Below are positions 46,491 through 59,485 of a stretch of DNA of 64,000 bases, one piece after another (position 1 is the first letter of the stretch; the number at the start of each line of letters is the position of its first letter). The DNA lies in assembly GCF_029962835.1 (NCBI RefSeq), contig NC_080587.1:53287528-53351527 (forward strand), in the 5' to 3' direction. The notes under the pieces are model-generated. The model saw nothing but the letters and a program-made list of their open reading frames with translations, did not search any database and had not been told where the DNA came from. The DNA comes from Magnolia sinica (taxonomy: Eukaryota; Streptophyta; Magnoliopsida; Magnoliales; Magnoliaceae). The translations under genes were made by a program, and so were the position numbers.

Positions 46491-49400
46491 TGTCACGCCC
46501 CAAACTCAGAAAACGGGCTCACAAAATTTTCGATCGCCGAATCCAGCGCCGACAGCCTCCGTAGTACCCCATTCTCGGATTCCGACACTTACATGCCAGA
46601 TTCCGATCCTGGGATCCTACAAGGAGGATTTTCAGTATGAATTTTTTTTTGTAATGGAGCATAACCACAAGCATAACCAAGTCACAAAACAACATCACCA
46701 CATATCCACTATATCAAAAACTTTTAAGTACAATGGGGAAAGGGAAATACAAGGTGATAAAAAACTTCAAAATGATCAGATGCGCGCTCCTGCCTCAACG
46801 CTACTGCTGTTCAACGGCACCTGCACGCAACGGTCGTGCATAAGCTTACAAAAGCTTAAAGGGTGGTGTAAGTGTGTGCGCAAGGTAAGTGCCAAGTGTG
46901 CAATATCAGAGTAATGAAAAAAATATGCAGTAAGTCTATGAATGCTATCAGTTGTACCAAAATTATGTAATGCAAGACATGAATGCTATCGACCATACTA
47001 AGGCCATGCGATGCGAGGCCTATGTAGCCAAATGTCATATGCGAGATGCAAAGCAAGCGTGCCAGTACTCATCAAGTACACATATCAGTACAGTTCCTCT
47101 GGATATCACCGGGGTCTAATACACCTCACACTGACTGTCTCCTCCCTAGCTGCACAGTCAAGTAAGTGGAAGAGACCACACTATCCGCTTGACCAGTAGT
47201 CTGCCAATACCTACCCGGCTCGTCGATAGCGGACTCATTTGCGAGCTGGTCAAACTCAGCCTAGCTTATAGCCCCCTCACTTGGACGGATAAAGCCACAC
47301 CCCCTTCCAACCGACCACGACACAGTGGGAGACGCGGCCTACTGGTATTCAGCACTCAGGCGCTCATGTATCCACTCGGTCTAGACGTTGGAGCATCTCC
47401 TGGTACCAAAAGCTTTTGGGATTTTCACCCAAGGACATCCTAAGTGCCCACCATACTAAAGCCAATATTTTCAGTATTCAATACGACCATCCACGATGTG
47501 CCTATGAAGGCCATGACCCTGATGTCGCTAGGGCGTGTAGTGAATCACGACACACAATGCGAAATGCATGAGTCACATCGTCAGTCATGCAGCAATCTCG
47601 CGCATACCACGCGCTCATGTGGGGTACTCCATCTCATAAGGAGTCCCGTAAATGTCTCAGCCCAACGGCTTGTGCAATGATCAAACATTCCTCATATCAA
47701 GCATACATATGATGCGTATGGGCATGAATCACGGAGATATACTAAACATGTTACAAAGTGATGAACCCTCAACAAGTATGGGCCCACCAATGGGCCCTAA
47801 GGAGAGTTATAATGCAGACATTTAACCAACATTATTCTTACAACGTGGACGTCAAACCAACATTGCTCCTAAGGCATGGCCAACCATAAAATATCATTAC
47901 CTAAACCATAGGGAATCACACATTGTAATGGACCTATATACTTCTTATTGGGCCTCGACCCATATGCCTTAGATACATCAAATGGGCCACCTCATATGGG
48001 CCTTATATAAATCAAGTGGCCGCATCAGTGTGCACATTGCAATGGGCCATAACCCATGGGCCTTGAATACAGCACAATGGGCCTTATAACATGGGCCTTA
48101 TATTCATATCAAGGTGGGCCTCAACAACGGTCACAAATACATTGAATGGGCCTAATCACATGGGCCTTATGTACATCAGATGGGCCACACCAATTGGGCC
48201 CCATGTCTATACTCAAGTGGGCCCCAACAATGGGCCATAATACAGCGAGATGGGCCTAATCCTATGGCCTTATTTTATACCAAAGTGGGGTCCACTTGGA
48301 CTATAGATCTGTCTTATTTTTAGTCTCAAGCCTTTAAAAAGAGCTTTCAAAATGGTTGGATAGTTGCATGTGACACAAGCATCATGGTGAGGGGTCCACA
48401 TGAAGGCCCACCATCATATATATATTATGTATAATATAATATATAATTTATATAAAGTATATATGTACAATATTATATATAATATAATTATGTATATATA
48501 TATATATATATGGATATATATATATATATATACACATACAAATACACATGCACACACGCGCACACACACACCGTCCCGATAGAAAACGTAAGGGGGGGTT
48601 TCACCGTCCACCGTCAGTGGACGGTGAGAATGAAACATGTACATCACTGTGGGTCCCATGAGGGGCCCACCACCATGTCTATATGCCATCTAATCCGTTA
48701 ATAAGGACACACGTACCTGGCTGAAAGGGAAAAACAAATTTCATCTTGATCCAAAACTTCTGTGGACCCAAAAATGGGTTTCAATGGCAAACAGTTCAAC
48801 CCCACTGTTTCCTCTGATGTGGGCCACCTGAGTCTTGGATGTAGCTGAAATTTGGAGGGGGCCCACTGATGGAGGTGGCCCACCATATGAATGGGTTGGA
48901 TGGCAAATATACATCAGGGTGGGGCCCACAGATGGAGCGGTGGGTCCCTGCCTACACGGTAGCCCGCCTCCACGCGGTAAGCGATGCCTGCGCCTCTGGC
49001 AGCAGCAGTGTCTGCTGCCTATTTACTATTTTTTTTTAGAAAAATCGATTTTTCTGAGGTTTTTCACGTGTGGGGCTGGCATCAAGCGAATCCACCCCAC
49101 CCACTGGTTCTCATAGCTCAAGACAAGCCAAACAAGCCCAATATCAGATATTTTTCGGTGTAAAGAAACGACAGGGTGGTTTTTCAACGATAGAAATCAC
49201 TTTTTTATGCAGTATAGCCTGCTAGAAGATCGGATGGACTTCATTTTTCGGCTCAACGTCTAAAACGAGCTGAGGAAAGAAATGGACGGTGTGGATTGAA
49301 TAAATACATCAAGGTGGGGCTGCATGAGCAGTACACCCCAAATCCCCTTTTTGTCTGGACGTTAGTACACCCACTGTCAACTCACACTTCACACTTCACT

Positions 49401-50687
49401 GTGTATCCCGTCCAGTGTCCAGGGACGCTGGACGGCCGCATCTAACCCATTTAAGGTGGGCCCCACCCACAGAAGTGCTACTAGGGTGGGCCACCAAATG
49501 TTTGGATGGGGTACATGAGACCCACATCAAGGTGAGGTCCCTTTGATGAACGGTTTGGACAACTCACAACTCCTTGAGTGGGCCACACAATCATACCCTC
49601 ACACACAAAACAAATGAAAAAGATAGGGAGAGAGAGAGACACACGTGCATGGAGGGCTCTGTCACTATGAGCCCTCCCTTCCATACATCCAATCATACAT
49701 CAAGTGGGTCCCATTACATGTGAGCCCACCAAATCAAAAAAAATCAATGGTAGAGATTACTTCTCCACTAAAATGAAAGGTCTAGATGACCTCTATCCTT
49801 GCAAATAAAATAAACATCATGATGGGGTCCATGGAGAATGGCCTCACCATGGAATGATCATAAGGATTAAGGTGGGCCATCGGCCACACCTAGGGTCCAA
49901 AATGAGATCCATACCATCAATCGGTAGGCCTCACTTAGCCCATCATCAAAATATGAAAAATCTAGCCTAATGAGCACCCACCGTCGATCTTCTTGGTCCG
50001 TTAGAAAGCCGATCTCCTTGTGCTTCACTTTGATGGAGGGAGATGAGAAGTGGATGGCTTGGATGAAGGATTTTTAGGATGGGAAGTGGGACGCCAAATC
50101 ACATTTTTCTCTCCATGGGAAGGCTTGGACGTGGAATTTTCCTTGCTTGGGAATGTGGGTTTGAGAAATGAGAGAGAGAAAGAGAGTTGTAAAGAGAGAG
50201 AGAGTAGCTTAAGTAGGCCGTGATTACTTGTAAGGGATGGTGACTAGTAATAAATGTTTGTAAGAAGGCTAGGGGGTAGGGTGGCTATAGCTAGGGTACG
50301 GTGGCTATAGCTAAGGTAGGGTGGCTATAGCTAGGGTACGGTGGCTATAACTAAGATAGGGTGGCTATAGCTAGGGTGATGTCATCCATCACCCTCATGA
50401 TTACCTAGAGATTGGTGCCACATGGGATGGGTGGGTCCCGCAATATGCGGTCCACGGCCATTATAATACATGGTCCACATCTTATGATATAAGCGTTGGG
50501 TTGGCGCACGAGACGCGGCCACGGTGCGGTCGCAATGGTACATGGCTCGGATTAAGCTGACTCAAATCTATAGGATATGGCTTAGGATCGCGCGCAAACG
50601 TCGATTATAGGTCGCAGGTTGCCGGAATTCGACGGGAAGGATTGCGGCAGTCGACGGAATAGTACGGACTAGGATACGGGTCTTACA
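46491..50687 (-). repeat. 3' LTR of the Tekay element (4,197 bp)
   Basis: It begins TGTCACGCCCC and ends GGGTCTTACA. It is collinear with 55,565-59,480 with a few mismatches per 60-base line, except 49,305-50,196, which is replaced there by a different 579-bp segment. It contains TA/CA microsatellites at 48,418-48,570, MITE-like sequence at about 48,575-49,400 and a 20-bp tandem repeat at 50,277-50,376. Confidence 0.92.
50277..50376. repeat. 20-bp tandem repeat inside the LTR (5 units)
   Basis: Units gggtggctatagctagggta and variants (aaggta, acggtggctata). The partner array is in the other LTR at about 59,058-59,155 and has the same number of units in a different variant order. Confidence 0.9.
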
Positions 50688-50809
50688 GCTCTCCTCACCT
50701 AATAAAAATTTTATCCTCAAAATTTGCACTACCATTGTAGCTAACCGTAACTCATAAGGAAATAGAAAACATAACATCATATATAATCAAAACACAGTAC
50801 AACATATAA

Positions 50810-52200
50810 TCAAATATCGAAAAGATGGGGATAGCGCTCGCGAATCTCCGCCTCGCGTTCCCAAGACGCCTCATCCACACTATGATGGCCCCACTGCACC
50901 TTTATCAAGGGCACCTTGGTCCGCAGGACCTGCTCCTTTCGATCGAGGATATGAACTGGCTGTTCAACGTAAGAAGCGTCCTCACGAACCTCCAACGGCT
51001 GCCAATCAATAACAGGCACGATGTCTGACCCACACTTCCTCAACATAGAGACGTGAAAAATGTTGTGGATGCCAGACAACTGAGATGGTAAGGCAAGCTG
51101 ATAGGCCACAGCGCTAACGCGCTCGGTGATCTCGAAAGGTCCTATAAATCTCCGGGCAAGCTTGCCCTTCACTCCAAAACGAACCACACCCTTCATGGGT
51201 GAGACCTTGAGATACACATGGTCCCCAACGGTAAATTCTAAGGGACGACGCTGACACTCAACAAAACTCTTTTGCCGGCTCTGAGCTGTGCGCATCCTTT
51301 GCCTGATGATGTCAATAGTCTCTGACGTCTGCAGCACAAGCTCGGGACCTAGGAGACTCCGCTCTCCAACTTCGGCCCAACAACTCAGAGATCTACAAGG
51401 TCTATCGTATAATGCCTCAAAAGGAGTCATGCCAATGGTCGCCTGATAACTGTTGTTGTACACGAACTCAGCCAATCGCAGGTGCTCGTCCCAACCACCC
51501 GAGAAATCAATCGCGCAAGCCCGAAGCATATCCTCAAGGATCTGGTTGACCCTCTCGGTCTAGCCATCGATCTGCGGATGATATGCAGTGCTAAGCTGCA
51601 AATCGGTGCCCATCGCTCTCTAGAAGCTCCTCCAAAACTGAGACGTGAACCTCGGGTCTCGGTTTGAAATGATCGAGACAGGAACGCTGTGTAGTCTCAC
51701 GATCTCATCAACAAACATCTTGTCGAGCCGGTCTGTATGCCAAGTCTCACGAATCGTAAGAAAATGTGCCGACTATGTCAGACGGTCCACAACAACCCAA
51801 ATGGCGTCATGATCACGCTGTGTCCTCGACAAACTCATGATAAAATTGGTAGATATGTGCTCCCACTTCCACATCGGGACACTCAACGGCTGCAATAGAC
51901 TAGGGAGTCTTTGATGATTGGCCTTAACACGCTGGTACGTGTCACACTCGGCCACAAAACTGACATCTGGCGCTTCATCCCCGACCAAAAATACTAATGC
52001 CTCATATCGTGATACATCTTCGTCGAGCCAGGGTGGATAGAAAATCGCGATCGATGTGCCTCAGTCATAAGATCTCGGCGTAACTCAGGAATATTTGGAA
52101 CACATAATCGGCCTCTGAAGTGAAGTCCACCATCAGAACCAATCTATCAATCTGTCTGATTCTCAGATGCTGCCTCTGCTTGGTAATCTTGTAACGACTT
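50810..52200 (-). pseudogene. Tekay integrase and chromodomain-like end, broken
   Basis: The integrase core lies at about 51,988-51,530: PMWKWEHISTNFIMSLSRTQ, DHDAIWVVVDRLT (first Asp), then in a shared frame with stops VSIISNRDPRFTSQFWRSF (second Asp) and TERVNQILEDMLRA (Glu). The Gln codon before TERV is TAG at 51,560-51,562. The last 239 codons (51,529-50,810) are open: RLAEFVYNNSYQATIGMTPF, EALYDRPCRS, GDHVYLKVSPMKGVVRFG, GPFEITERVSAVAYQLALP, then LRTKVPLIKVQWGHHSVDEA and SWEREAEIRERYPHLFDI, the chromodomain-like tail used in chromatin targeting. An H2C2-like part lies just upstream in broken frames. Confidence 0.9.
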
Positions 52201-52263
52201 GTCTGTCTGCTGAGCCTCGATCACCCTTACGACAAGAGAGAGTTGAATCGACAGACTCGATAA

Positions 52264-53048
52264 CTAAACGATAGAAGACTGCAGACCAAACTCGAAGTCG
52301 TACTCTGTTATATCCTCGAGCATCCTCCACTCCTGAATCATCATGTGTGCCACCAGGCCTCGTGGCTGACGGCTGAGGACATCTGCCACCACGTTCGCCT
52401 TGCTTAGGTGGTACTGAAGATCAAAATCATAGTCTTTCAAGAGCTCCATCCAACGCCTCTGCCTCATGTTCAGCTCGGACTGAGAGAACAGATACTTCAA
52501 GCTCTTGTGGTCGGAGAAGAGCTCGAACCTCACCCCATAAAGATAGTGCCTTCACACCTTTAGTGCAAAGACCACTGCCGCCAGTTCAAATCATGCGTGG
52601 GGTAGTTCAGCTCATGGACCTTGAGCTGACGAGACGCATAAGCCACCGGCTTCCCGTGCTGCATCAGGACAACACCCAAGTCGACTCGTGAGGCATCGGT
52701 AAATACAATAAATCCATCATTCCCAGAAGGAAGAGTGAGGACAGGAGCGGACGTGAGGCAGTCCTTTAGCTCCATAAATGCCCACTCACAATCGCCGCTC
52801 CACACGAACTCGGCACCCTTTTGGGTCAACCTGGTCAACGGGGCTGCAATACGAGAGAATCCCTCAATAAAACATCAGTAGTAGCCCGCTAAACCAAGAA
52901 AACTGCGGATCTCAGACGCGTTCGTGGGCTGGCCCCACTGACGCACGGCATCAATCTTCGAGGGGTCCACGGCGACACCCTGCCTCATCACCACAAGACC
53001 GAAGAACTTCAACTCCTCCTGCCAGAACTCGCACTTCTCCAGCTTCGC
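52264..53048 (-). pseudogene. Tekay RT thumb and RNase H, broken
   Basis: After the RT stop the frame continues AKLEKCEFWQEELKFFG, AVDPSKIDAVRQW, SEIRSFLGLAGYY, then [20 protein letters not shown] and [20 protein letters not shown] with [20 protein letters not shown] (RNase H with the first Asp in FTDAS). A frame break near 52,555 leads to [40 protein letters not shown] and [13 protein letters not shown]. The YHxxKANxVADxLSR end is standard for gypsy RNase H. Confidence 0.88.
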
Positions 53049-54130
53049 CTAAAGCTGGTGTGCACGGAGGGTCTGCAATGTAATCTTTAGATGCCGCTCA
53101 TGCTCCTCATGGGTCCTTAAATAGATCAGAATGTCGTCGATGAACACTACAAAAAACTGGTCGAGATACGGACGGAAGACCTCGTTCATCAACTGTATGA
53201 ACACTGCAGGCGCATTGGTCAGTCCAAAAGACATAACCTGGAACTCAAAATAACCGTAGCGAGTCCTGAAGGCTATCTTCGGGATATCTTCATCTCGAAC
53301 CCGAACCTGATGATAACCGGACCGCAAGTCTATCTTCAAAAAGAACTTCGCCTCTTGCAGCTGATCAAACAAATCATCGATCCTCGGAAGCGAGTACTTG
53401 TTCTTGATTGTGACCTTGTTAAGCTCGCGGTAATCTACGCAAAGCCTTAACAAGTCATCTTTCTTCTTCATGAAGAGTACCGGCGCTCTCCATGGCGAAC
53501 TACTCAGATGGATAAAGCCCAACTCGCGCAACTCGTCCAACTGCTTCTGCAGTTCCTGTAACTCTAACGGTGCCATACGATACGGGGCCTTCGAAATAAG
53601 CGCGGTACTGGGCATGAGATCAATCTGGAACTCAGTGTGCCGACGCGGTGGTAACCCTTGAATCTCCTGGAACACATCGGGAAAACCACAAACGACCGGC
53701 AGTTGGTCGATACACAAAGCAACTGACTCCTCAATGGTGCACGATAACAGGCAAGAGAGTTGTTCTCCTCTGGGCTTGACAACAAACTGGAACTCTGGCA
53801 TGCCGGGTATACAGAACGTGACTGTCCTTGCGGAGCAGTCTAATATGGCATGGTACTCGGAGAGCCAATCCATGCCCAAGACAACATCAAACTCGGACAT
53901 CGGTAATACGAATAGGTCGACAGGCAAGAAGATATCCCCAATCAAAACGGGGCAAGATGCATAAAATTGGTATAATACTGCAGTCTTCCCTAAGGGCGTC
54001 GATACTGACAAACCCTCGCGAGCAGACTCCATCGACAAACTGGTCGATCGACAGAAATCAGCGGCCACAAAGGAATGCGATGCACCAAAGTCAAACAATA
54101 CATGTGCAATGCATGCAGAAATAGGGAGAG
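53049..54130 (-). pseudogene. Tekay protease and reverse transcriptase
   Basis: The longest intact piece of the element (349 codons open). The protease active-site region reads [15 protein letters not shown]. The usual Ser/Thr after the catalytic Asp is Phe, which would probably disable it. RT follows: [98 protein letters not shown], then [19 protein letters not shown] with the FIDD catalytic pair. The frame stops at 53,049 just before the RT thumb. Confidence 0.92.
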
Positions 54131-54169
54131 TACCCTCGACAACCCCTCTTGATGACTGAGGGTCCTGTT

Positions 54170-55381
54170 GTGCGGCATAAAATCTTCCCCTGCTGGGGAG
54201 GTGCAGGTCCCCTCTAAGATCTCTGCTGATGCTGTTGCCGCTGTGGCGGCCTGATCTACTGCCTCTGCTATTGTGGGGGAGGCCCTGGAGGCTGGTGCTG
54301 TGGTTGCTGTTGCTGCTGTGGTGGCTGTGGTGGGGGCTGATGTGATGCCCTCAGCTACTGCCGCTGTGGATGGGGACACTCGTGCACGCGATGTCCTGTC
54401 CTACAGCACCCAAAGCAAGTACCTGCGAACGGTCCCGGAGGTGGTGCTGGGGGTACTGCTGGTGCTCGAAATGCTGGATGGGTCATGCGTCGCTGCTGTG
54501 AACGATGCTGCTGCTGCTGGAAACTACCAGAGGGCGCCTTCCTTTTCTGATCTCCTCTCTGGTCACAGGCTCTCTGCAAACTGGCCCAATCTGACTCATA
54601 AATCTATGCCCTCTCCATGATCTGCTCAAATGTCGGAAGCAGGTGTCCGATCACACAACTCCTGAGGGGAGGACGTAAACCGTTCTCAAAACGGCGGGCC
54701 TTTCGCCCCTCATCATCAATAAGATACGTCGTGAAGCTCAATAGTGCGACGAAATGTGCCTCATACTGGGACACAGTTATGTCTCCCTGGACTAAAGTCT
54801 CAAACTCTAATGCGCTGCTGTTGCACATGCTCAGAAAAGAACTTTCGGTCAAACCAGTTCACAAAGTCCTCCCAGGTCCACTCAAAATCGGCCGCTACCA
54901 ATCGGGTTACAGATGCCCAACAATGCTGAGCCTCATCCTGGAGAAGGAATACAGCCAATGGGAATCGCTGCTGGGTCGTACATCTCATGGTGTCAAATAT
55001 CTTCTCCACCTCGGAGCATCATATCTCTGCTGCAGTAGGGTCAGGCTCGCCCCGAAAATGCGGAGGATCGTGCTGTCGGAAGTCCTTGAGAAGGGCACTT
55101 GCACGCTCCTGCTCGGCCTCAGCTGGTGTAACAGTGGGACGCCTACTCTGCCCCTGAAGAATAACGGTCATCACCTGAAGCATCTGCTACACCTGGGTGG
55201 CACTCACGGGTACGGTCGGATCCGCACCGGTCTCAGGTAAGGGAGTGGCATCCTCGGGATAGAAAGCAGCGATATCCAGTGGCAGAGCGGGAGTCGCAGG
55301 TGGTAAAGCGAGAGTAGTGGGTGGTGGAGCGGGAGTCGCAGGTGGTGGAGCGGGATTCACTCAGGTCGATCTTCTAGCCAT
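54170..55381 (-). pseudogene. Tekay gag with zinc knuckle, broken
   Basis: ATG at 55,379-55,381 starts MARRST, then TGA (likely from Arg CGA), then a Pro/Ala-rich stretch with repeated VNPAPPPATPAPPPTT-like text. The capsid part includes HCWASVTRLVAADFEWTWED, FVNWFDRKFFSEHVQQQRIR (55,009-54,800), then in another frame FETLVQGDITVSQYEAHFVA, LLSFTTYLIDDEGRKARRFE, NGLRPPLRSCV. A Gln-rich linker precedes the knuckle CFGCCRTGHRVHEC (about 54,400), a CCHC box. A low-complexity Ala/Thr-rich region runs on to the protease. At least two frameshifts. Confidence 0.87.
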
Positions 55382-55544
55382 TATGTACTATAAGAAGAAA
55401 CAAGGGCCTATCAACCTTGAGAATTCTCGAAGGCATAAACGTTAAGGGTCTATGTTAAAAAAATTGCTAAGTTATTCAGACTCAGAACCTTTTCACACAA
55501 AGTTCATAGAAGATATGTGATGTGATCCTTAGGTATTCCCAAGG

Positions 55545-55564
55545 TAAGCTCTGATACTAATTTC
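55545..55564 (-). promoter_or_regulatory. primer binding site of the Tekay element
   Basis: On the minus strand, five bases after the LTR end: tagtatcagagcttacc. It matches the initiator-Met tRNA primer site tggtatcagagc with one mismatch. Confidence 0.8.
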
Positions 55565-58500
55565 TGTCACGCCCCAAACTCGAAAAACGGGCTGACAAAA
55601 TTTCCGATCGCCGAATCCAGCGCCGACAGCCTCCGTAGTACCCCATTCTCGGATTCCGACACTTACACGCCAGATTCCGATCCTGGGATCCTACAAAGAG
55701 GATTTTCAGTATGAATTTTTTTTTGTAATGGAGCATAACCAAGTCACAAAACAACATCACCACATATCCACTACATCAAAAACTTTTAAGTACAATGGGG
55801 AAAGGGAAATACAAGGTGATAAAAAACTCCAAAATAATCAGATGGCGCTCCTACCTCAACGCTGCTGCTGTCCGACGGCACCTGCACGCAACGGTCGTGC
55901 ATAAGCTTACAAAAGCTTAGAGGGTGGTGTAAGTGTGTGCGCAAGGCAAGCGCTAAGTGTGCAATATCAGAGTAATGAAAAAAATATGCGGTAAGTCCAT
56001 GAATGCTATCAGCTGTACCAAAACTATGTAATGCAAGGCATGAATGTTATCGACCATACTAAGGCCATGCGATGCGAGGCCTATGTAGCCAAATGTCATA
56101 TGCGAGATGCAAAGTAAGCGTGTCAGTACTCATCAAGTATACATATCAGTACAGTTCCTCTCTGGATATCACCGGGGTCTAATACACCTCACACTGACTG
56201 CCTCCTCCCTAGATGCACAGTCAAGCAAGTGGAAGAGACCACACTATCCACTTGACCAGTAGTCTGCCAATACCTACCCGGCTCGTCGATAGCGGACTCA
56301 TTTGCGAGCTGGTCAAACTCAACCTAGCTTATAGCCCCCTCACTCGGGTGGATGAGGCCACACCCCCTTCCAACCGACCACGACACAGTGGGAGACGAGG
56401 CATACTGGTATTCGGCACTCGGGCGCTCGTGTATCCACTCGGTCTAGACGTTGGAGCATCTTCTGGTACCAAAAGGTTCAGGAATTTTCACCCAAGGACA
56501 TCCTAAGTGCCCACAATGCTAAAGCCAATATTTTCGATATCCGATACGACTATCCACGATGTGCCTGTGAAGGCCATGGCCCTGATGTCGCTAGGGCGTG
56601 CAGTGAATCACGACACACAATACGAAATGCATGAGTCACATCGTCAGTCATACAGCAATCTCGCGCGTACCACGCGCTCATGTGGGGCACTCCATCTCAT
56701 AAGGAGTCCCGTAAATGTCTCAGCCCAACGGCTTGTGCAATGATCAAATATTCCTCATATCAAGCATACATATGATGCGTATGGGTATGAATCATGGAGA
56801 TATACTAAGCATGTTACAAAGTGATGAACCATCAACAAGTATGGGCCCACCAATGGGCCCTAGGGAGAGTTATAATGCGGACATTTAACCAACATTATTC
56901 TTACAACGTGGACGTCAAACCAACATTGCTCCCAAGGCATGACCCACCATAAAATATCATTACCTAAACCATAGGGAATCACACATTGCAATGGACCTAT
57001 ATACTTCTTATTGGGCCTCGACCCATATGCCTTAGATACATCAAATGGGCCGCCTCATATGGGCCTTATATAAATCAAGTGGGCCGCATCAGTGTGCACA
57101 TTGCAATGGGCCATAACCTATGGGCCTTGAATACAGCACAATGGGCCTTATAACATGGGCCTTATATTCATATCAAGGTGGGCCTCAACAACGGTCACAA
57201 ATACATTGAATGGGCCTAATCACATAGGCCTTATGTACATCAGATGGGCCACACCAATTGGGCCCCATGTCTATACTCAAGTGGGCCCCAACAACAGGCC
57301 ATAATACATCGAGATGGGCCTAATCCTATGGCCTTATATTTATACCAAAGTGGGGTCCACTTGGACTATAGATCTGTCTTATTTTTAGTCTCAAGCCTTT
57401 AAAAAGAGCTTTCAAAATGGTTGGATAGTTGCATGCGACACAAGCATCATAGTGAGGGGTCCACATGAAGGCCCACCATCATATATATATTATGTATAAT
57501 ATAATATATAATTTATATAAAGTATATATGTACAATATTATATATAATATAATTATGTATATATATGGATATATATATATATATATATACATACATACAC
57601 ACACGCACACATACATGCACACACGCGCACGCGCGCACACACACACACACACCGTCCCTGGACGGTGTGGATAGAACACGTAAGGGGGGGTTTCACCGTC
57701 CACCGTCAGTGGACGGTGAGAATGAAACATGTACATCACTGTGGGTCCCACGTGGGGCCCACCACCATGTCTATATGCCATCTAATCCGTTAATAAGGTC
57801 ACACATACCTGGCTGAAAGGGAAAAATAAATTTCATCTTGATCCAAAACTTCTGTGGACCCAAAAATGGGTTTCAATGGCAAACAATTCAACCCCACTGT
57901 TTCCTCTGATGTGGGCCACCTGAGTCTTGGATGTAGCTGAAATTTGGAGGGGGCCCACTGATGGAGGTGGTCCACCATATGAACGGGTTGGATGGCAAAT
58001 ATACATCAGGGTGGGGCCCACAGATGGAGTCGTGGGTCCCTGCCTACACGGCCACTGCCTCCACGCGGCAGGCGCTGCCTGCGCCTCTGGCAGCAGCAGC
58101 GTCTGCTGCCTATTTACTATTTTTTTTAAGAAAAATTGATTTTTTCGAGGTTTTTCACGTGTGGGGCCGGCATCAGGCGAATCCACCCCACCCACTGGTT
58201 CCTATAACTCAAGACAAGCCAAACAAGCCCAATATCGGATATTTTTCGGTGTAAAGAAATGACAGGGTGGTTTTTCAACGGTAGAAACCACTGTTTTATG
58301 CACTATGGCCCGCTAGAAGATCGGATGGACTTCATTTTTCGGCTCAACGTCTAAAATGAGCTGAGGAAAGAAACGGACGGTGTGGATTGAATAAAACCTT
58401 CAAATTCATGTAGTGGCCCACTCCATCCATCAACTTTAATGGTGGGCCCATCTTGATGAACATGTTAAATGCCATCCACACACCATGGTGGGCCCCATCC

Positions 58501-58951
58501 ACATCATAACAACTTATTCAACGAGGACTTGCCATGAACTTCACTGGCCTCCTACAACGGTAAGCAAATTAATCAACAACTCCAAGTGGGCCCAATTCAT
58601 TCCCCACCAAAAAAATAAAAAGGGGGAGAACCCCACCAAATGGAGGGTCAATGACCCTCTTTTCCATAAAATAAACATCAAGTGGGGTCCCATTAAATTG
58701 GGCCCCACCAAATAAAATCAAGGTGGGATTACCTACCAAATGGAATCCTAATGGACCTCCTTCCCTCAAAAAAATAAAAATCTAGGGTCCTAAATGGCCC
58801 CACCTGGAATTTCTTGGTTGGTTGGGCCATTCCGGCCACATAGGGGTAAAATGGATCCTTATAAGGTTTGGTAATGGGCCCACCAAAATAAAAATTTTCT
58901 TCCCTAAGGCCCACCGTGGGATTTTCCTTGGCCTTGGGAAAAGGATTTGGA

Positions 58952-58983
<32 letters not shown>

Positions 58984-59480
58984 TAGCTTAGGTAGGCCAT
59001 GATTACTTGTAAGGGATGGTGACTAGTAATAAATGTTTGTAAGAAGGCTAGGGGGTAGGGTGACTATAGCTAGGGTAGGGTGGCTATAACTAAGGTAAGG
59101 TGGCTATAGGTAGGGTACGGTGGCTATAGCTAAGGTAGGGTGGCTATAGTTAGGCAGATGTCATCCATCACCCTCATGATTACCTAGAGATTGGTGCCAC
59201 ATGGGATGGGTGGGTCCCGCAATATGCGGTCCATGGCCATTATAATGCACGGTCCACATCTTATGATCTAAGCGTTGGGTTGGCACACGAGACGTGGCGT
59301 TGGAACCGCGACAACGGTGCGGTCGCAATGGTACATGGCTTGGATTAAGCTAACTCAAATATACAGGATATGGCTTAGGATCGCGCGTAAACATCGATTC
59401 TAGGTCGCAGGTTGCCGAAATTCGACGGGAAGGATTACAGCAATCGACGGAACAGTACGGACTATGATATGAGTCTTATA
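55565..59480 (-). repeat. 5' LTR of the Tekay element (3,916 bp)
   Basis: It begins TGTCACGCCCC and ends GAGTCTTATA (terminal CA changed to TA). It is collinear with the other LTR except 58,396-58,974. It carries the matching TA/CA microsatellites (57,480-57,650), a (GA)n run at 58,957-58,983 and five 20-bp units at 59,058-59,155. Confidence 0.92.
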
Positions 59481-59485
59481 AGAAG

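Larger units (their letters stand above)
46491..59480 (-). mobile_element. Ty3/gypsy chromovirus (Tekay/Del-type) with about 4-kb LTRs, nested in the MULE gene
   Basis: LTRs are 46,491-50,687 and 55,565-59,480. AGAAG lies on both outer sides (46,486-46,490 and 59,481-59,485). The priming site next to the right LTR reads tagtatcagagc (initiator-Met type, one mismatch). The purine tract next to the left LTR is aggtgaggagagc. Internal order on the minus strand is gag with CCHC knuckle, protease, RT, RNase H, integrase, then a chromodomain-like C-terminus, the gypsy order. LTR length plus the terminal chromodomain fit Tekay/Del. Gag and pol are interrupted, so it is dead. Confidence 0.93.

Noticed and set aside
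46429..46914. 161-codon plus-strand frame crossing the FAR1 exon and the LTR start
   Set aside because: Out of phase with the FAR1 reading and continues into the LTR, so it is a chance fusion across the insertion junction.
47189..47680. Open frames repeated at 56,213-56,743
   Set aside because: They lie in the non-coding LTRs of the gypsy element. Their duplication reflects the LTR pair, not conserved genes.
54617..55240. 207-codon plus-strand open frame
   Set aside because: It is antisense to the gypsy gag, whose domain order and zinc knuckle are on the minus strand. The plus translation matches nothing I know.
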